The position numbers were made by a program, and so were the translations under genes. A model generated the notes under the pieces. It saw only the letters and a list, made by a program, of their open reading frames with translations. It searched no databases and was not told the DNA's origin. From Candidatus Heteroclostridium caecigallinarum (lineage in GTDB: Bacteria > Bacillota > Clostridia > Christensenellales > CAG-314), in the NCBI GenBank assembly GCA_904419725.1, contig CAJFSP010000008.1:1-55599 (forward strand): a stretch of DNA of 55,599 nt. The letters run 5' to 3'. This document shows positions 40,209 to 49,353 of this stretch, piece by piece (positions within the stretch are counted from its first letter, which is position 1; every line of letters starts with the position of its first letter).

Positions 40209-42209
40209 TCAGACAAACAGCGTCCCCACGTTATAAATAATCAGCGTGACCAAATACGCCACAACGGTCTGCGAAAACATTGCCAATACCGCTTTCCAGC
40301 CCGAGCCGAGTTCTTTTCTGACAGCCGCCACCGCCGCCACGCACGGCATGTACAGCACCACAAAAGCCAGAAAGCAAAAGCCCTGCAACGGCGAAAACGC
40401 CGTGGACAACACCGCCGACAGACTCTCGCTGGCCACGCCGAACAGCACCGCCAGCGTGCTGACAACCGCTTCTTTGGCGGTGAGCCCCGTAATGATTGAC
40501 GTTGTGAGCCGCCAGTCGCCCAGTCCCAGCGGGGCGAACACAGGCGACAAAAACCGCCCTATTTCCGCCAGAATGCTCACCGAACTGTCGCTCGTGAAGT
40601 TGAATGACGTATCGACGCTCTGCAAAAACCATATTACCAGCGTCGCCACGAAAATGACGGTAAACGCCTTGCGTATAAAACTCTTGCCTTTTTCCCACGA
40701 GTTGCGGAGCAGCGTTTTGAGCGACGGCCAGCGGTAATTCGGCAGTTCCATAACAAACGGCACGGGATTACCCTTGAACACCGTGACTTTAAGCAACAGT
40801 CCGTACAGCACGCCCACCACCATGCTCAGCACGTAAACGCCCAGCATGACCAGCGCCTGGTATCTCGGGAAAAACGCCATTGTTATAAGCGAATATATAG
40901 GCAATTTCGCGCTGCACGACATGAACGGCACAAGCAGCACAGTCATTTTTCTGTCGCGCTCGCTGGAAACGGTTCTCGCCGCCAGAATGCCCGGCACGGA
41001 ACACCCGAAACCTATCAGCATCGGCACGAAAGATTTGCCGCTCAGCCCTATTTTGCGCAGAAGTTTGTCCATGACAAACGCCACTCGCGCCATATAGCCG
41101 CTGTCTTCCAGAATGGACAGCAGAAAAAACAGCACCATTATCGTAGGCACGAAACTCAGCACGCTGCCCACGCCGTTAAACACGCCGTCTATAAGCAGCG
41201 AATGCAGCCATTCGCTTATGCCGGCGGAAGTAAGCGCCCCGTCCACCACGCCTGTGAGCCAGTCTATGCCGAGGGTAAGCAGGTCTGAAAGCCACTTGCC
41301 CACCAATGAAAACGACATGAAAAACACCGCCAGCATCACGCACAGGAAAATAGGTATAGCCCATATTTTGTGGGTGAGAATTCTGTCGAGTTTCATGGAC
41401 TTTTCCTGGTTGACGTTCTGCCCTTTTTTGAGCACGACCTTGGCGCACAGCGCTTCTATATAGTCATAGCGCATATCGACAATGGCCGCTTCCCTGTCGG
41501 TGTCACAGGCGATTTCCATGTCTTCCACTATATGCCCGATGATGTCCAGCTGACGCTCGTCGAGTTTAAGTTTGTCTATAATCGACTTGTCGTTTTCTAT
41601 TACTTTGATTGCGGTGTATTTAGGCGGAAACCCGCACTTTTCGGCGTTTTCTTCCAGCAGATGGGCGAGAGAGTGCACCGCCTTGTGCACCGCGCCGTCG
41701 CAAAGGTCGTGATAAGCCGAATTTTTCACCTTTGCCCTGCCAAGAGCCACTTCGGCAAGTTCGCTGACGCCCTCGTTCTTGCTGGCGGAAATAGGCACGA
41801 CGGGCACGCCGAGTTCTTCCGACAGTTTTTTGACGTCAATGCTGGTGCCGTTCAGCCGCACTTCGTCCATCATGTTGAGCGCCATGACAAACGGTATCTC
41901 CATTTCCAACAGCTGTATGGTCAGATACAGGTTGCGTTCGAGATTTGTGGCGTCGATTATGTTTATTATACAGTCCGGTTTCCGGTTGAATATATAGTCG
42001 CGCGTGACTATTTCCTCAATCGAATAAGGCGTAAGCGAATATATGCCGGGCAAATCCACAACGGTGACGTCTTTGTTGCCCAGAAGATAACCGCTCTTCT
42101 GCTCGACCGTGACGCCCGGAAAGTTGCCTATATGCTGTTTGCTGCCGGTAAGCTGGTTAAACAGAGTCGTCTTGCCGCAGTTCTGGTTGCCAACGAGCGC
42201 GATGTTCAT
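40209..42209 (-). CDS. feoB: Ferrous iron transporter FeoB
   Basis: The 666-residue protein imports Fe(II) across the membrane. An N-terminal GTPase domain has G1 GNQNCGKTT, switch GVTVEQKSG, G3 DLPGIYSL and G4 NMMD. A helical spacer and two Gate motifs in the membrane part follow: FVPMLIGFGCSVPGILAAR and MSCSAKLPIY, with a later GLTAKEAVVSTLAVLFG. It overlaps feoA by 4 bp (ATGA). An iron-type operator controls the promoter. Confidence 0.97.
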   Translation of the reverse strand: MNIALVGNQNCGKTTLFNQLTGSKQHIGNFPGVTVEQKSGYLLGNKDVTVVDLPGIYSLTPYSIEEIVTRDYIFNRKPDCIINIIDATNLERNLYLTIQLLEMEIPFVMALNMMDEVRLNGTSIDVKKLSEELGVPVVPISASKNEGVSELAEVALGRAKVKNSAYHDLCDGAVHKAVHSLAHLLEENAEKCGFPPKYTAIKVIENDKSIIDKLKLDERQLDIIGHIVEDMEIACDTDREAAIVDMRYDYIEALCAKVVLKKGQNVNQEKSMKLDRILTHKIWAIPIFLCVMLAVFFMSFSLVGKWLSDLLTLGIDWLTGVVDGALTSAGISEWLHSLLIDGVFNGVGSVLSFVPTIMVLFFLLSILEDSGYMARVAFVMDKLLRKIGLSGKSFVPMLIGFGCSVPGILAARTVSSERDRKMTVLLVPFMSCSAKLPIYSLITMAFFPRYQALVMLGVYVLSMVVGVLYGLLLKVTVFKGNPVPFVMELPNYRWPSLKTLLRNSWEKGKSFIRKAFTVIFVATLVIWFLQSVDTSFNFTSDSSVSILAEIGRFLSPVFAPLGLGDWRLTTSIITGLTAKEAVVSTLAVLFGVASESLSAVLSTAFSPLQGFCFLAFVVLYMPCVAAVAAVRKELGSGWKAVLAMFSQTVVAYLVTLIIYNVGTLFV

Positions 42210-42433
42210 TCTATTACCTCCGCTTCTATGCGGGCGGCTTCCTCTTTGCGTATGGTGAGGTTGTAGCCCCTGAGCAGCAGTTCTATCGGGTCGCCCATGG
42301 GCGCCGTTTTATGCAGCGTCACTTTTGTTTTCGGCGTAAGCCCCATATCCAGAAGGCGCTTGCGCAGCGCCCCCTCGCCGTTGACTTTTGTTATTTTGCA
42401 ACTTTGTCCGATTTTGAGTTCATTCAGCGTCAT
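42206..42433 (-). CDS. feoA: FeoA, SH3-like accessory protein
   Basis: The 75-residue protein has the usual MTLNELKIGQ start, RLLDMGLTPKTKV and LLLRGYNLTIRKEEAARI. It supports FeoB activity. It is the first gene of the feoA-feoB operon, directly downstream of a consensus promoter with an operator on the transcription start. Confidence 0.95.
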   Translation of the reverse strand: MTLNELKIGQSCKITKVNGEGALRKRLLDMGLTPKTKVTLHKTAPMGDPIELLLRGYNLTIRKEEAARIEAEVIE

Positions 42434-42456
42434 AAGTAAAATTCAAACGAATATTC

Positions 42457-42472
42457 GTTAGCCTCGGCTAAC
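42457..42472. promoter_or_regulatory. Operator GTTAGC-CTCG-GCTAAC on the feoAB promoter
   Basis: A perfect palindrome placed directly after the -10 box of feoAB, so a bound repressor would block initiation. It shares both arms with 38340-38355. It lies about 20 bp from the divergent regulator promoter and may also provide autoregulation. Confidence 0.8.
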
Positions 42473-42501
42473 AGTATAAAATCATCCCCTTGCTTTGTCA
42501 A
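42473..42501 (-). promoter_or_regulatory. Promoter of feoAB
   Basis: On the minus strand, TTGACA (42501-42496), 17 bp and TATACT (42478-42473). Confidence 0.85.
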
Positions 42502-42518
42502 ATAATTTATGTTATAAT
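42490..42518 (+). promoter_or_regulatory. Promoter of the DtxR-like regulator
   Basis: TTGCTT (42490-42495), 17 bp and TATAAT (42513-42518). It overlaps the divergent feoAB promoter. Confidence 0.7.
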
Positions 42519-42539
42519 TCAAAAAATCGGAGTTAAGCC

Positions 42540-42920
42540 ATGCAGAAAATTTTATCGTCCGCCCAGGATTATCTCGAAGCGATACTCGAACTGTCGGAAA
42601 ATTCGTCAAACGTCAAATCAGTCGACGTGGCAAAGAAACTCGACGTGTCCCGCGCCAGCGTAAACAGGGCGGTCAACGTACTCAAAGAACAGGGCTACAT
42701 CACGCAGGAGAGATATTCCGACATATATCTGACGGAAAAAGGTCTTGCCGAAGCGCGCGCCGTTAAAGAAACCCACACGCTGCTGCAAAAATTTCTGGTG
42801 GATATTCTCGGCGTCAGCCCCGTGACAGGCGAAACCGACGCCTGCAAAATCGAACATTGCCTGAGCGATGAAACCCGCGAAAAACTCAAAATATTCGTGG
42901 ACAGCAACGACAAAAAATAA
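42540..42920 (+). CDS. DtxR-family metal-dependent regulator
   Basis: The 126-residue regulator has the family start SSAQDYLEAILELSE, a winged helix VDVAKKLDVSRASVNRAVNVLKEQGYI, the wing YSDIYLTEKG, and a metal/dimer region KETHTLLQKFLVDILGVSP...DACKIEHCLSDET. The potential metal ligands are E and H in KETH and E, H and C in KIEHC. It lacks the C-terminal SH3 domain, as in MntR. Divergent from feoAB, it probably senses Fe(II) and binds GTTAGC-N4-GCTAAC. Mn(II) sensing cannot be ruled out. Confidence 0.92.
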   Translation: MQKILSSAQDYLEAILELSENSSNVKSVDVAKKLDVSRASVNRAVNVLKEQGYITQERYSDIYLTEKGLAEARAVKETHTLLQKFLVDILGVSPVTGETDACKIEHCLSDETREKLKIFVDSNDKK

Positions 42921-42941
42921 GCGGCGCCGCCGCTTTTTTTC
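42918..42941 (+). terminator. Terminator after the DtxR-like gene
   Basis: AGCGGC-GCC-GCCGCT followed by a T run. Confidence 0.8.
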
Positions 42942-42980
42942 TTTGGGCGGTTATCCGGCGGCTCAGCGGCGTATAATTTA

Positions 42981-43009
42981 CTGACATTTGACAAAAGTTG
43001 TGATAAAAT
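42981..43009 (+). promoter_or_regulatory. Promoter of the 43044 gene
   Basis: CTGACA (42981-42986), 17 bp and TAAAAT (43004-43009). AAAGGAGAAA precedes the ATG. Confidence 0.6.
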
Positions 43010-43043
43010 CATAAAAAAGAATTTATAAAAGGAGAAAACGGTC

Positions 43044-44084
43044 ATGGCAAAAAGAAGACGCGGTTGCGCGGGCTGTCTTATTTCGTTGCTGATATTTGTC
43101 GTTATCGTCGTCGGCGGAGCGCTTGGTATATACAACTTCGCGTCGCCGTCCACTTTCGGCATAACCAAAATCGGCGATTTCGAACTGGGCGAACTTGCCG
43201 ACTATAAATTCAAAGACATCTGGGGCGCGCTGAAAGACCTCACCACCGAGCCGGACGTGAGCGACGTGACTACCAACACATACGGCGACGCCGAGAAGAG
43301 CGAAGCGCAAGCCACCTGGGGCGCGGATTCGTCAACCATCGGCGAAAGCGGCGCCATTGCCGACATAAACGACAATATATCCGAGGAAGGCACGGCGATA
43401 GAAAATCTCGCGGATTTGCTCACAACCCAGGTTGTGACAACCACCCATATGTCGCTTTCATTCAAAGGCAACGACTTTGTGTATCTCTTCAACGAGATAA
43501 TCGGCGAAGCGCAAAACATGAGCGACGAATACGCCGACCTCAAAGAACTCATCGACATGTTTTCGGTGGACGGCAATATTCCGCTGGAAATTCACGAGAT
43601 AACGCTGACCAACAGCGACGGAGCCGTCAGCGTCAGGACGGTGTTCGGCCTGAATATAACCAAATTCAAATCGCAGATTGACGAAGTGCTGCAAAGCGTA
43701 CCGGCGTTTATACGACCTAACATCGGCACGACGCTGTATATAACCTCAAACAGCACGCTCACGGTATCGGCCGAAAACGGCGAACTGGGCGTGGACAGCG
43801 GCAGCACGCTGAGAATAAACACCATGGACGAAGCGATGTCCACCACCATACTCAACCTTATCATAAGCATGATGGATGCGCCTGACATGACGCCGCAGAC
43901 CGTGGCGGAACTTATTTCGTCGGTGTTCACACGCATATCCAACAATCTGGGCGGCGTAGGCACGCTCAGCGGCCAGACACCGACTTACGGCGCGGCGGCA
44001 ATCAGCGGCGAACCGGCGGCAAACGGCGGCACAATCAATCTCGTCACGAGAGTAACCTCCGTCGTCACTCAGCCGCAGGAATAA
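43044..44084 (+). CDS. Membrane-anchored protein of unknown function
   Basis: The 346-residue product starts with a basic MAKRRRGCAGC patch and one membrane segment (about 11-33). A large Ser/Thr/Asp-rich extracytoplasmic part follows with alternating helix-like and strand-like stretches: LADLLTTQVVTTTHMSLSFKGNDFVYLFNEI and EITLTNSDGAVSVRTVFGLNITKFKSQIDEVL. No catalytic motif is visible and the family is not recognised. It is a single-gene unit with its own promoter and terminator. Confidence 0.8.
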   Translation: MAKRRRGCAGCLISLLIFVVIVVGGALGIYNFASPSTFGITKIGDFELGELADYKFKDIWGALKDLTTEPDVSDVTTNTYGDAEKSEAQATWGADSSTIGESGAIADINDNISEEGTAIENLADLLTTQVVTTTHMSLSFKGNDFVYLFNEIIGEAQNMSDEYADLKELIDMFSVDGNIPLEIHEITLTNSDGAVSVRTVFGLNITKFKSQIDEVLQSVPAFIRPNIGTTLYITSNSTLTVSAENGELGVDSGSTLRINTMDEAMSTTILNLIISMMDAPDMTPQTVAELISSVFTRISNNLGGVGTLSGQTPTYGAAAISGEPAANGGTINLVTRVTSVVTQPQE

Positions 44085-44095
44085 CAGACAATAAC

Positions 44096-44125
44096 AAAAA
44101 ACGGCGGTTCTTCCGCCGTTTTTTA
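44096..44125 (+). terminator. Terminator after the 43044 gene
   Basis: AACGGCGG-TTCTT-CCGCCGTT with A and T runs. Confidence 0.85.
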
Positions 44126-44131
44126 TTGCCG

Positions 44132-44164
44132 TAAAAAAAAGACACGGCGTTGCCGTGCCTTTTG
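44132..44164 (-). terminator. Terminator after ilvE
   Basis: On the minus strand, AGGCACGGC-AAC-GCCGTGTCT followed by a T run. Confidence 0.8.
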
Positions 44165-44177
44165 ATTTTTACGGTTT

Positions 44178-45236
44178 TTATTTTACGTCGATAACCCAGC
44201 CGTATTTGTCAGGGTATTTCTTGGTCTGTATGCCGGTAATTCTGTCAACCAGATATTTGCTGACAGGCCCTATGCGTTTATTGCTTATGACGGCTTCCTC
44301 GCCCTCGTAAGCGATGGCACCAACAGGCGAGATGACCGCCGCGGTGCCCACGCCGAAGCACTCGGTCATACGGCCGCTCTTTGCCGCTTCCATAACTTCA
44401 TCGATGGAAATTCTGCGTTCCTCGAATTTATAAGGCGAATCGGCAAGCACCGTAAGCACGCTGTCGCGGGTGATGCCGTGAAGTATGCTGCCGTTGAGTT
44501 TCGGAGTAACCACCACGCCGTCTATAACGAACATGACGTTCATGGTGCCCACTTCCTCGATATATTTATGTTCGCAGGCGTCCAGCCACAAAATGTCTTC
44601 ATAGCCGTGTTCTTTGGCTTTTTCGAAAGCGTAGAAACTGGCGCCGTAGTTGCCGAGGCATTTGGCTTCGCCGGTGCCGCCGACAGCCGCCCTGACGAGT
44701 TTGTCTTCGACGTACAGCGCTGGCAGATTGCCGTCTTCGGCAGGATGATATCTGCCGACCGGCGACAGAATCACGAAAAATTTGAAGGTGGAACTTACCC
44801 TGACGCCCAGAACCGCCTGGGTGGCAATCATGGTAGGTCTGATGTACAGCGACGAATTAGGCAGGGTCGGTATCCAATCCTTTTCGATTTTGACGAGTTC
44901 TTTGATACCCTCGAAAACCTTATCCACGTCAAACTGAGGCATGCACATTCTTTCCGCGGACTTGTTCATTCTTTTGAGGTTGTCTTTGGTGCGGAACAGC
45001 GAAATTTCGCCTTTGTCGTTTTTATAAGCCTTGCAGCCCTCGAAAATACCCTGGCCGTAGTGGAACACCAGCATGGCAGGAGAGCACTCGAAGTTGTGGA
45101 ACGGCTCGATGACGACGTCGCCCCATTCGCCGTCTTTCCAATCCATGGTCAGCATATAGTCGGTGAAGTTTTCACCGAAATGCAAATTGTTGAAATCCGG
45201 CTTCTGTTTGAGTTTTTCACATTTGATGAATTTCAT
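44178..45236 (-). CDS. ilvE: Branched-chain amino acid aminotransferase
   Basis: This PLP enzyme interconverts Leu, Ile and Val with their 2-keto acids. The 352-residue product is of the longer BCAT type: FEGCKAYKNDKGEISLFRTKDNLKRMNKSAERMCMP, SLYIRPTMIAT and the PLP-lysine motif GEAKCLGNYGAS. EVGTMNVMFV, SILHGITRDSVL and CFGVGTAAVISPVG follow. GGAGG precedes the start. It has its own consensus promoter and terminator, so it is monocistronic. Confidence 0.96.
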   Translation of the reverse strand: MKFIKCEKLKQKPDFNNLHFGENFTDYMLTMDWKDGEWGDVVIEPFHNFECSPAMLVFHYGQGIFEGCKAYKNDKGEISLFRTKDNLKRMNKSAERMCMPQFDVDKVFEGIKELVKIEKDWIPTLPNSSLYIRPTMIATQAVLGVRVSSTFKFFVILSPVGRYHPAEDGNLPALYVEDKLVRAAVGGTGEAKCLGNYGASFYAFEKAKEHGYEDILWLDACEHKYIEEVGTMNVMFVIDGVVVTPKLNGSILHGITRDSVLTVLADSPYKFEERRISIDEVMEAAKSGRMTECFGVGTAAVISPVGAIAYEGEEAVISNKRIGPVSKYLVDRITGIQTKKYPDKYGWVIDVK

Positions 45237-45277
45237 TTTTTGCCTCCGTATATTACATCTCGCATTTTTATGTACAA

Positions 45278-45306
45278 ATTATAGTCACATCTTTTTTCCG
45301 TGTCAA
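45278..45306 (-). promoter_or_regulatory. Promoter of ilvE
   Basis: On the minus strand, TTGACA (45306-45301), 17 bp and TATAAT (45283-45278): full consensus. Confidence 0.9.
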
Positions 45307-45330
45307 ATATTTTGCAAAAACACGAAAATA

Positions 45331-45357
45331 AAAACACCCGCCGAAAGCGGGTGTTTT
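45331..45357 (-). terminator. Terminator of the MarR/ABC exporter operon
   Basis: AAAACACCCGC / GCGGGTGTTTT, an 11 bp perfect stem with a 5-base loop, lies six bases after the stop of the last gene. Confidence 0.88.
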
Positions 45358-45362
45358 CTCCG

Positions 45363-47174
45363 TTATTCTTCTTCCGCCTGGTCGAACTGGCTGTTGTACA
45401 GGTCGGCGTAAAAACCGCCCTTTTCCATAAGTTGCGCGTGATTGCCCTGTTCGATGATATTGCCGTCTTTCATAACGAGTATGATGTCGGCGTTTTTGAT
45501 TGTGGACAGCCTGTGCGCTATGATAAACGCCGTTCTGCCGTGGGTGAGATTGTCCATAGCCTGCTGAATGAGTATTTCCGTCCTCGTGTCGACCGACGAA
45601 GTTGCTTCGTCGAGTATCAGCATAGGCGCGTTTTCCACCATCGCCCTGGCAATTGTCAGCAGCTGACGCTGTCCCTGGGAAATATTTGTGTTGTCGTCAA
45701 GCACGGTGTCGAGTCCGTGCGGCAGAGTTTTTACAAAGTGTTCGAGCCCCGTGGCTTTAAGCACCTTGTTAAGCGTGTCGTCGGAAATGCCCTCTTTTCC
45801 GTAAGTGAGGTTTTCCCTTATAGTGCCCTCAAACAGCCATGTGTCTTGAAGCACCATGCCGAACAGGTCGTGAACGTTTGCCCTCGTCAGCGAACTGACA
45901 GGCACGCCGTCGATGTAAATCTCGCCGGAAGTGACATCGTAAAACTTCATGAGCAGGTTGACCAGCGTTGTCTTGCCGGCGCCTGTCGGGCCGACGATTG
46001 CCACCTTCTGACCCGCTTTTATGTCCACGTTGAAATCGTGAATTATTATTTTGCCCGGCACATATCCGAAGTTGACGTGCTCAAACCTGATGTCGCCTTT
46101 CACGCTGTCGAGTTTCGCCGTCATGCCGCTTTCGTCGGACATTTCTTCTTCTTCCAGAAAATCAAACACCCTTTCCGCCGCCGCCATTGTCGACTGCATG
46201 GTGTTAGCCACCTGCGAAAACTGCGTCAGCGGCTGTGAGAACAGCCTGACATAAATCATGAAACTGGTGATTACGCCTATAAACGTGACGTCGCCGTTCT
46301 GTATCGCTATAATGCCGCCCACGATGCACACGCCCACATAGCCCAGGTTGCCCACGAAAGTCATTATAGGCTGCATCATGCCGGACAGAAACTGCGCTCT
46401 CCACGCGCTGCCGTATATACGCCTGTTTATGCCGTCAAAGGTGTTTATCATTTTGTCTTCGGCGTTATACGCCTTTATGACGTTGTGGCTGGAAAACACT
46501 TCTTCGATATGTCCGTTTATGGCGCCGAGATAGTTCTGCTGCTGTTTGAAGTATTTTTGCGAAATGGACACTATAATCAGCACCAGTATTATGCTGACAG
46601 GCACCGTCGCCACAGCCACTATCGCCAACTGCCAGCTGGTGATGAACATCATGATGAGCAGACCCACAATCATTGTGACGGCCGTGACCATCTGCGAAAG
46701 GCTCTGGTTGAGCGTCTGACCTATCATGTCGACGTCGTTTGTCACCCTGGACAGCACGTCGCCGTAACTTCTGGTGTCAAAGTATTTGAGCGGCAGTCTG
46801 TTGATTTTGCGTGAAATCGCCTTACGGAAACGGTTGCACGCCCTTTGCGTGATGGTTGTCATTATCCAGCCCTGCGCGTAACCGAACACGGCGCAGCAGC
46901 CGTACATTATTACCAGAGACAAACCGATTTGCCCTATCTGCGCGAGGTCTATGCCGTCCGGCGACATCAGCCCTTCGGTTATGAGAGCGGTAATTCTGCC
47001 TATCCTGTCAGGCGAAATTATGTTGAAAACCGTCGCCGCCACGGCGCACAAAAGCGCCACTATCATCGGTATCAGATACGGTTTGAGAAACAGCGCCAGT
47101 TTGCCGAAAGATTTTTTCATGCTGCGCGGCCTTTCCGCGTATTGAACGTTGCCGCCGCCTGCCATGTTAGCCAT
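45363..47174 (-). CDS. ABC exporter half-transporter, catalytically complete subunit
   Basis: The 603-residue protein has a six-helix membrane domain followed by an ATPase with Walker A GPTGAGKTT, signature ISQGQRQL, Walker B LILDEATSSVD and H-loop AHRLS. The catalytic Glu is present. It overlaps the preceding half-transporter gene by 8 bp. Together they form a heterodimeric multidrug or lipid-type exporter (BmrCD or TM287/288 class), where only one ATP site is fully active. Confidence 0.94.
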   Translation of the reverse strand: MANMAGGGNVQYAERPRSMKKSFGKLALFLKPYLIPMIVALLCAVAATVFNIISPDRIGRITALITEGLMSPDGIDLAQIGQIGLSLVIMYGCCAVFGYAQGWIMTTITQRACNRFRKAISRKINRLPLKYFDTRSYGDVLSRVTNDVDMIGQTLNQSLSQMVTAVTMIVGLLIMMFITSWQLAIVAVATVPVSIILVLIIVSISQKYFKQQQNYLGAINGHIEEVFSSHNVIKAYNAEDKMINTFDGINRRIYGSAWRAQFLSGMMQPIMTFVGNLGYVGVCIVGGIIAIQNGDVTFIGVITSFMIYVRLFSQPLTQFSQVANTMQSTMAAAERVFDFLEEEEMSDESGMTAKLDSVKGDIRFEHVNFGYVPGKIIIHDFNVDIKAGQKVAIVGPTGAGKTTLVNLLMKFYDVTSGEIYIDGVPVSSLTRANVHDLFGMVLQDTWLFEGTIRENLTYGKEGISDDTLNKVLKATGLEHFVKTLPHGLDTVLDDNTNISQGQRQLLTIARAMVENAPMLILDEATSSVDTRTEILIQQAMDNLTHGRTAFIIAHRLSTIKNADIILVMKDGNIIEQGNHAQLMEKGGFYADLYNSQFDQAEEE

Positions 47175-48900
47175 TTGCGAGTTCCTCCTTTGAAAGTTGC
47201 GAGTGGGCGATTTCCTGATATACCGAGCAGTTTGCCAGCAGTTCCTCGTGGGTGCCGTCGCCCACGACGCGCCCGTCGTCCAGCACGAGAATTCTGTCGG
47301 CGTTCTTTATTGTGCCTATACGCTGCGCCACGATGATGTTTGTGGCGTCTTTGATGTTTTTGTTTATCGCTTCGCGTAAAAGTCTGTCGGTTTTGTAATC
47401 CAGCGCCGAGAAACTGTCGTCAAACAGATAGATTTCCGGGTTTTTGACGATTGCTCTGGCGATGGACATTCTCTGTTTCTGTCCGCCGGACATATTCTGA
47501 CCGCCCTGAGCCACGTTGCCGCCGTAACCCTTTTTCTCTATGATATTGTTCGCCTGAGCGATTTTCACCGCTTTGGCGAGTTCTTCCCTGGTGGCGTCCT
47601 CTTTGCCAAAGCGCAGGTTGCTGTCAACCGTGCCGCTGAACAGCACCGCCTTCTGCGGCACATAGCCTATTTTGTCATGCAGTTCTTCCTGCCGGTATTC
47701 TTTGACGTTTACGCCGTCGACGAGTACTTCGCCTTCTGTCACGTCGTAAAAACGCGGTATCAGGTTTAGCAGCGAACTTTTGCCGCTGCCCGTCGAGCCG
47801 ATAATAGCGAAGGTCTGCCCCTTTTCCGCTTTGAAACTGATGTCTTTGAGCACGTATCCGTCGCCGTCAGGATATTTGAAAGACACGTTCCTGAATTCAA
47901 GTTCGCCTTTGATACCCGTGTCGGCGGCAGGTGTTTCAGGGTCGTTTATAATATTTTTGGTAGAGAGCACTTCGTTGATACGTTTTGACGAAACCGACGC
48001 CCTCGGCATGAAAATAAACACCATTATAAGCATCAGGAATGACAGTATAACCTGCATAGAATACATGGTGAAAGACATCATTGTCGGCAGTTCCAGCACG
48101 TTGGCGTTTATGAGCGTGGCGCCCAGCCACACAATGCCGAGGCTCAATCCGTTCATGACAATCTGCATGACAGGCTGCATGAGCGACAGCACCCTGTTTA
48201 CAAACAGATACGTCTTCGTAACGGCGGTGTTGGCTTTGTCGAACTTTTCTTCCTGATACGCTTCGGCGTTATACGCCCTGACCACCCTGAGACCAGTCAG
48301 GTTTTCTCTGGTGACCTTGTTGATGCGGTCGGTGAGTTTTTGTATCGATTTGAACCTCGGCACCGCCACGATGTAAATAAACAGCACAAACACGACAATG
48401 ACCAGCACGCCGGCGAAAGTCAGAAGAGTGAGTTCGCCGCTTTTACCCGACATCTTGACTATGGCGCCTATTGCCATTATAGGCGCTGTAATCAAAAGCC
48501 TGAGCCCTATCGTGATGAACGTCTGTATCTGCTGCACGTCGTTTGTGCAGCGGGTTATAAGGCTGGCGGTGCTGAATTTGTTTATCTCGTTCATGGAGAA
48601 AGACTCCACCTTGCGGAACACCTTGTCTCTCAGCAGTTCGGCGAAACCCGCCGCCATTCTCGCGGCGATAAAACTCGCCAGCACGGTGCACACAAGGCTG
48701 CCGAAAGCGCAGGCAATCATTATCAGCCCGACACGCCATATTTCGGACATTTCACTGCCCGGCGTGGTGACAAGCGACACTATCTGCGACATATATTCAG
48801 GCACGATGAGGTCGAGTTGCACCTGGCCGACGATTATCAAAAGCATCAGCGCCAGCATCAGCCAGTAATACCATTTGAAATTCTTTAAGATTCTTATCAT
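47167..48900 (-). CDS. ABC exporter half-transporter with a degenerate ATP site
   Basis: The 577-residue protein has six membrane helices and an ATPase with Walker A GSTGSGKSS, signature MSGGQKQR and Walker B IYLFDDSFSALD. The catalytic Glu after Walker B is Asp, and the H-loop position reads VAQRIGT with Gln instead of His. These changes are typical of the non-hydrolysing site of heterodimeric exporters. It is 9 bp downstream of a MarR regulator gene and overlaps its partner. Confidence 0.94.
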   Translation of the reverse strand: MIRILKNFKWYYWLMLALMLLIIVGQVQLDLIVPEYMSQIVSLVTTPGSEMSEIWRVGLIMIACAFGSLVCTVLASFIAARMAAGFAELLRDKVFRKVESFSMNEINKFSTASLITRCTNDVQQIQTFITIGLRLLITAPIMAIGAIVKMSGKSGELTLLTFAGVLVIVVFVLFIYIVAVPRFKSIQKLTDRINKVTRENLTGLRVVRAYNAEAYQEEKFDKANTAVTKTYLFVNRVLSLMQPVMQIVMNGLSLGIVWLGATLINANVLELPTMMSFTMYSMQVILSFLMLIMVFIFMPRASVSSKRINEVLSTKNIINDPETPAADTGIKGELEFRNVSFKYPDGDGYVLKDISFKAEKGQTFAIIGSTGSGKSSLLNLIPRFYDVTEGEVLVDGVNVKEYRQEELHDKIGYVPQKAVLFSGTVDSNLRFGKEDATREELAKAVKIAQANNIIEKKGYGGNVAQGGQNMSGGQKQRMSIARAIVKNPEIYLFDDSFSALDYKTDRLLREAINKNIKDATNIIVAQRIGTIKNADRILVLDDGRVVGDGTHEELLANCSVYQEIAHSQLSKEELANG

Positions 48901-48909
48901 AGCCTACCT

Positions 48910-49320
48910 TTAATTTGTCAGTTTGTTTAACAACGCGATGAGCGTCGTCCATTCTTCATGCGTAAGACGCGACACATCCTCAATCTTGAAGTTTTCCATC
49001 TGCGTGTCGAAACTCTCGGCGACTTTCCTGCCTTCTTCCGACAAAAACACCTTGTACTTGCGCAGATTGTTTTCGTTTTTGTCGCAGACTACATATCCCT
49101 TCTGGATAAGGTCCCTGATGACCCTGGACGTATTCGCCCTGTTGAATTTCAGTTCGCCCGAAAGTTCCACCAGCGTAAGTTCGCCTTTATGATACAGCGT
49201 CATCAGATACATGGAATGCATACTGCTCAGATTATACGGTTTCAAAGCGTCTGAAACACGCTTTTGTATCCGCTTTTTGAGATTACCCACGCACCTGGCA
49301 AACTCGTCGTATTCATACAT
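48910..49320 (-). CDS. MarR-family transcriptional regulator
   Basis: The 136-residue winged-helix regulator has LTLVELSGELKFNRANTSRVIRDLIQKGYVV and the wing NNLRKYKVFLSEEGRKVAE. It is first in the operon with the two exporter genes and likely represses it until a drug or metabolite binds. The ATG at 49320 is preferred because GGGG lies nine bases upstream. An ATG at 49329 is only one base from it. A matching dyad covers the -35 box. Confidence 0.92.
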   Translation of the reverse strand: MYEYDEFARCVGNLKKRIQKRVSDALKPYNLSSMHSMYLMTLYHKGELTLVELSGELKFNRANTSRVIRDLIQKGYVVCDKNENNLRKYKVFLSEEGRKVAESFDTQMENFKIEDVSRLTHEEWTTLIALLNKLTN

Positions 49321-49353
49321 CGGCCGCATACCCCTTTTGTGAAATTGTAAAGT

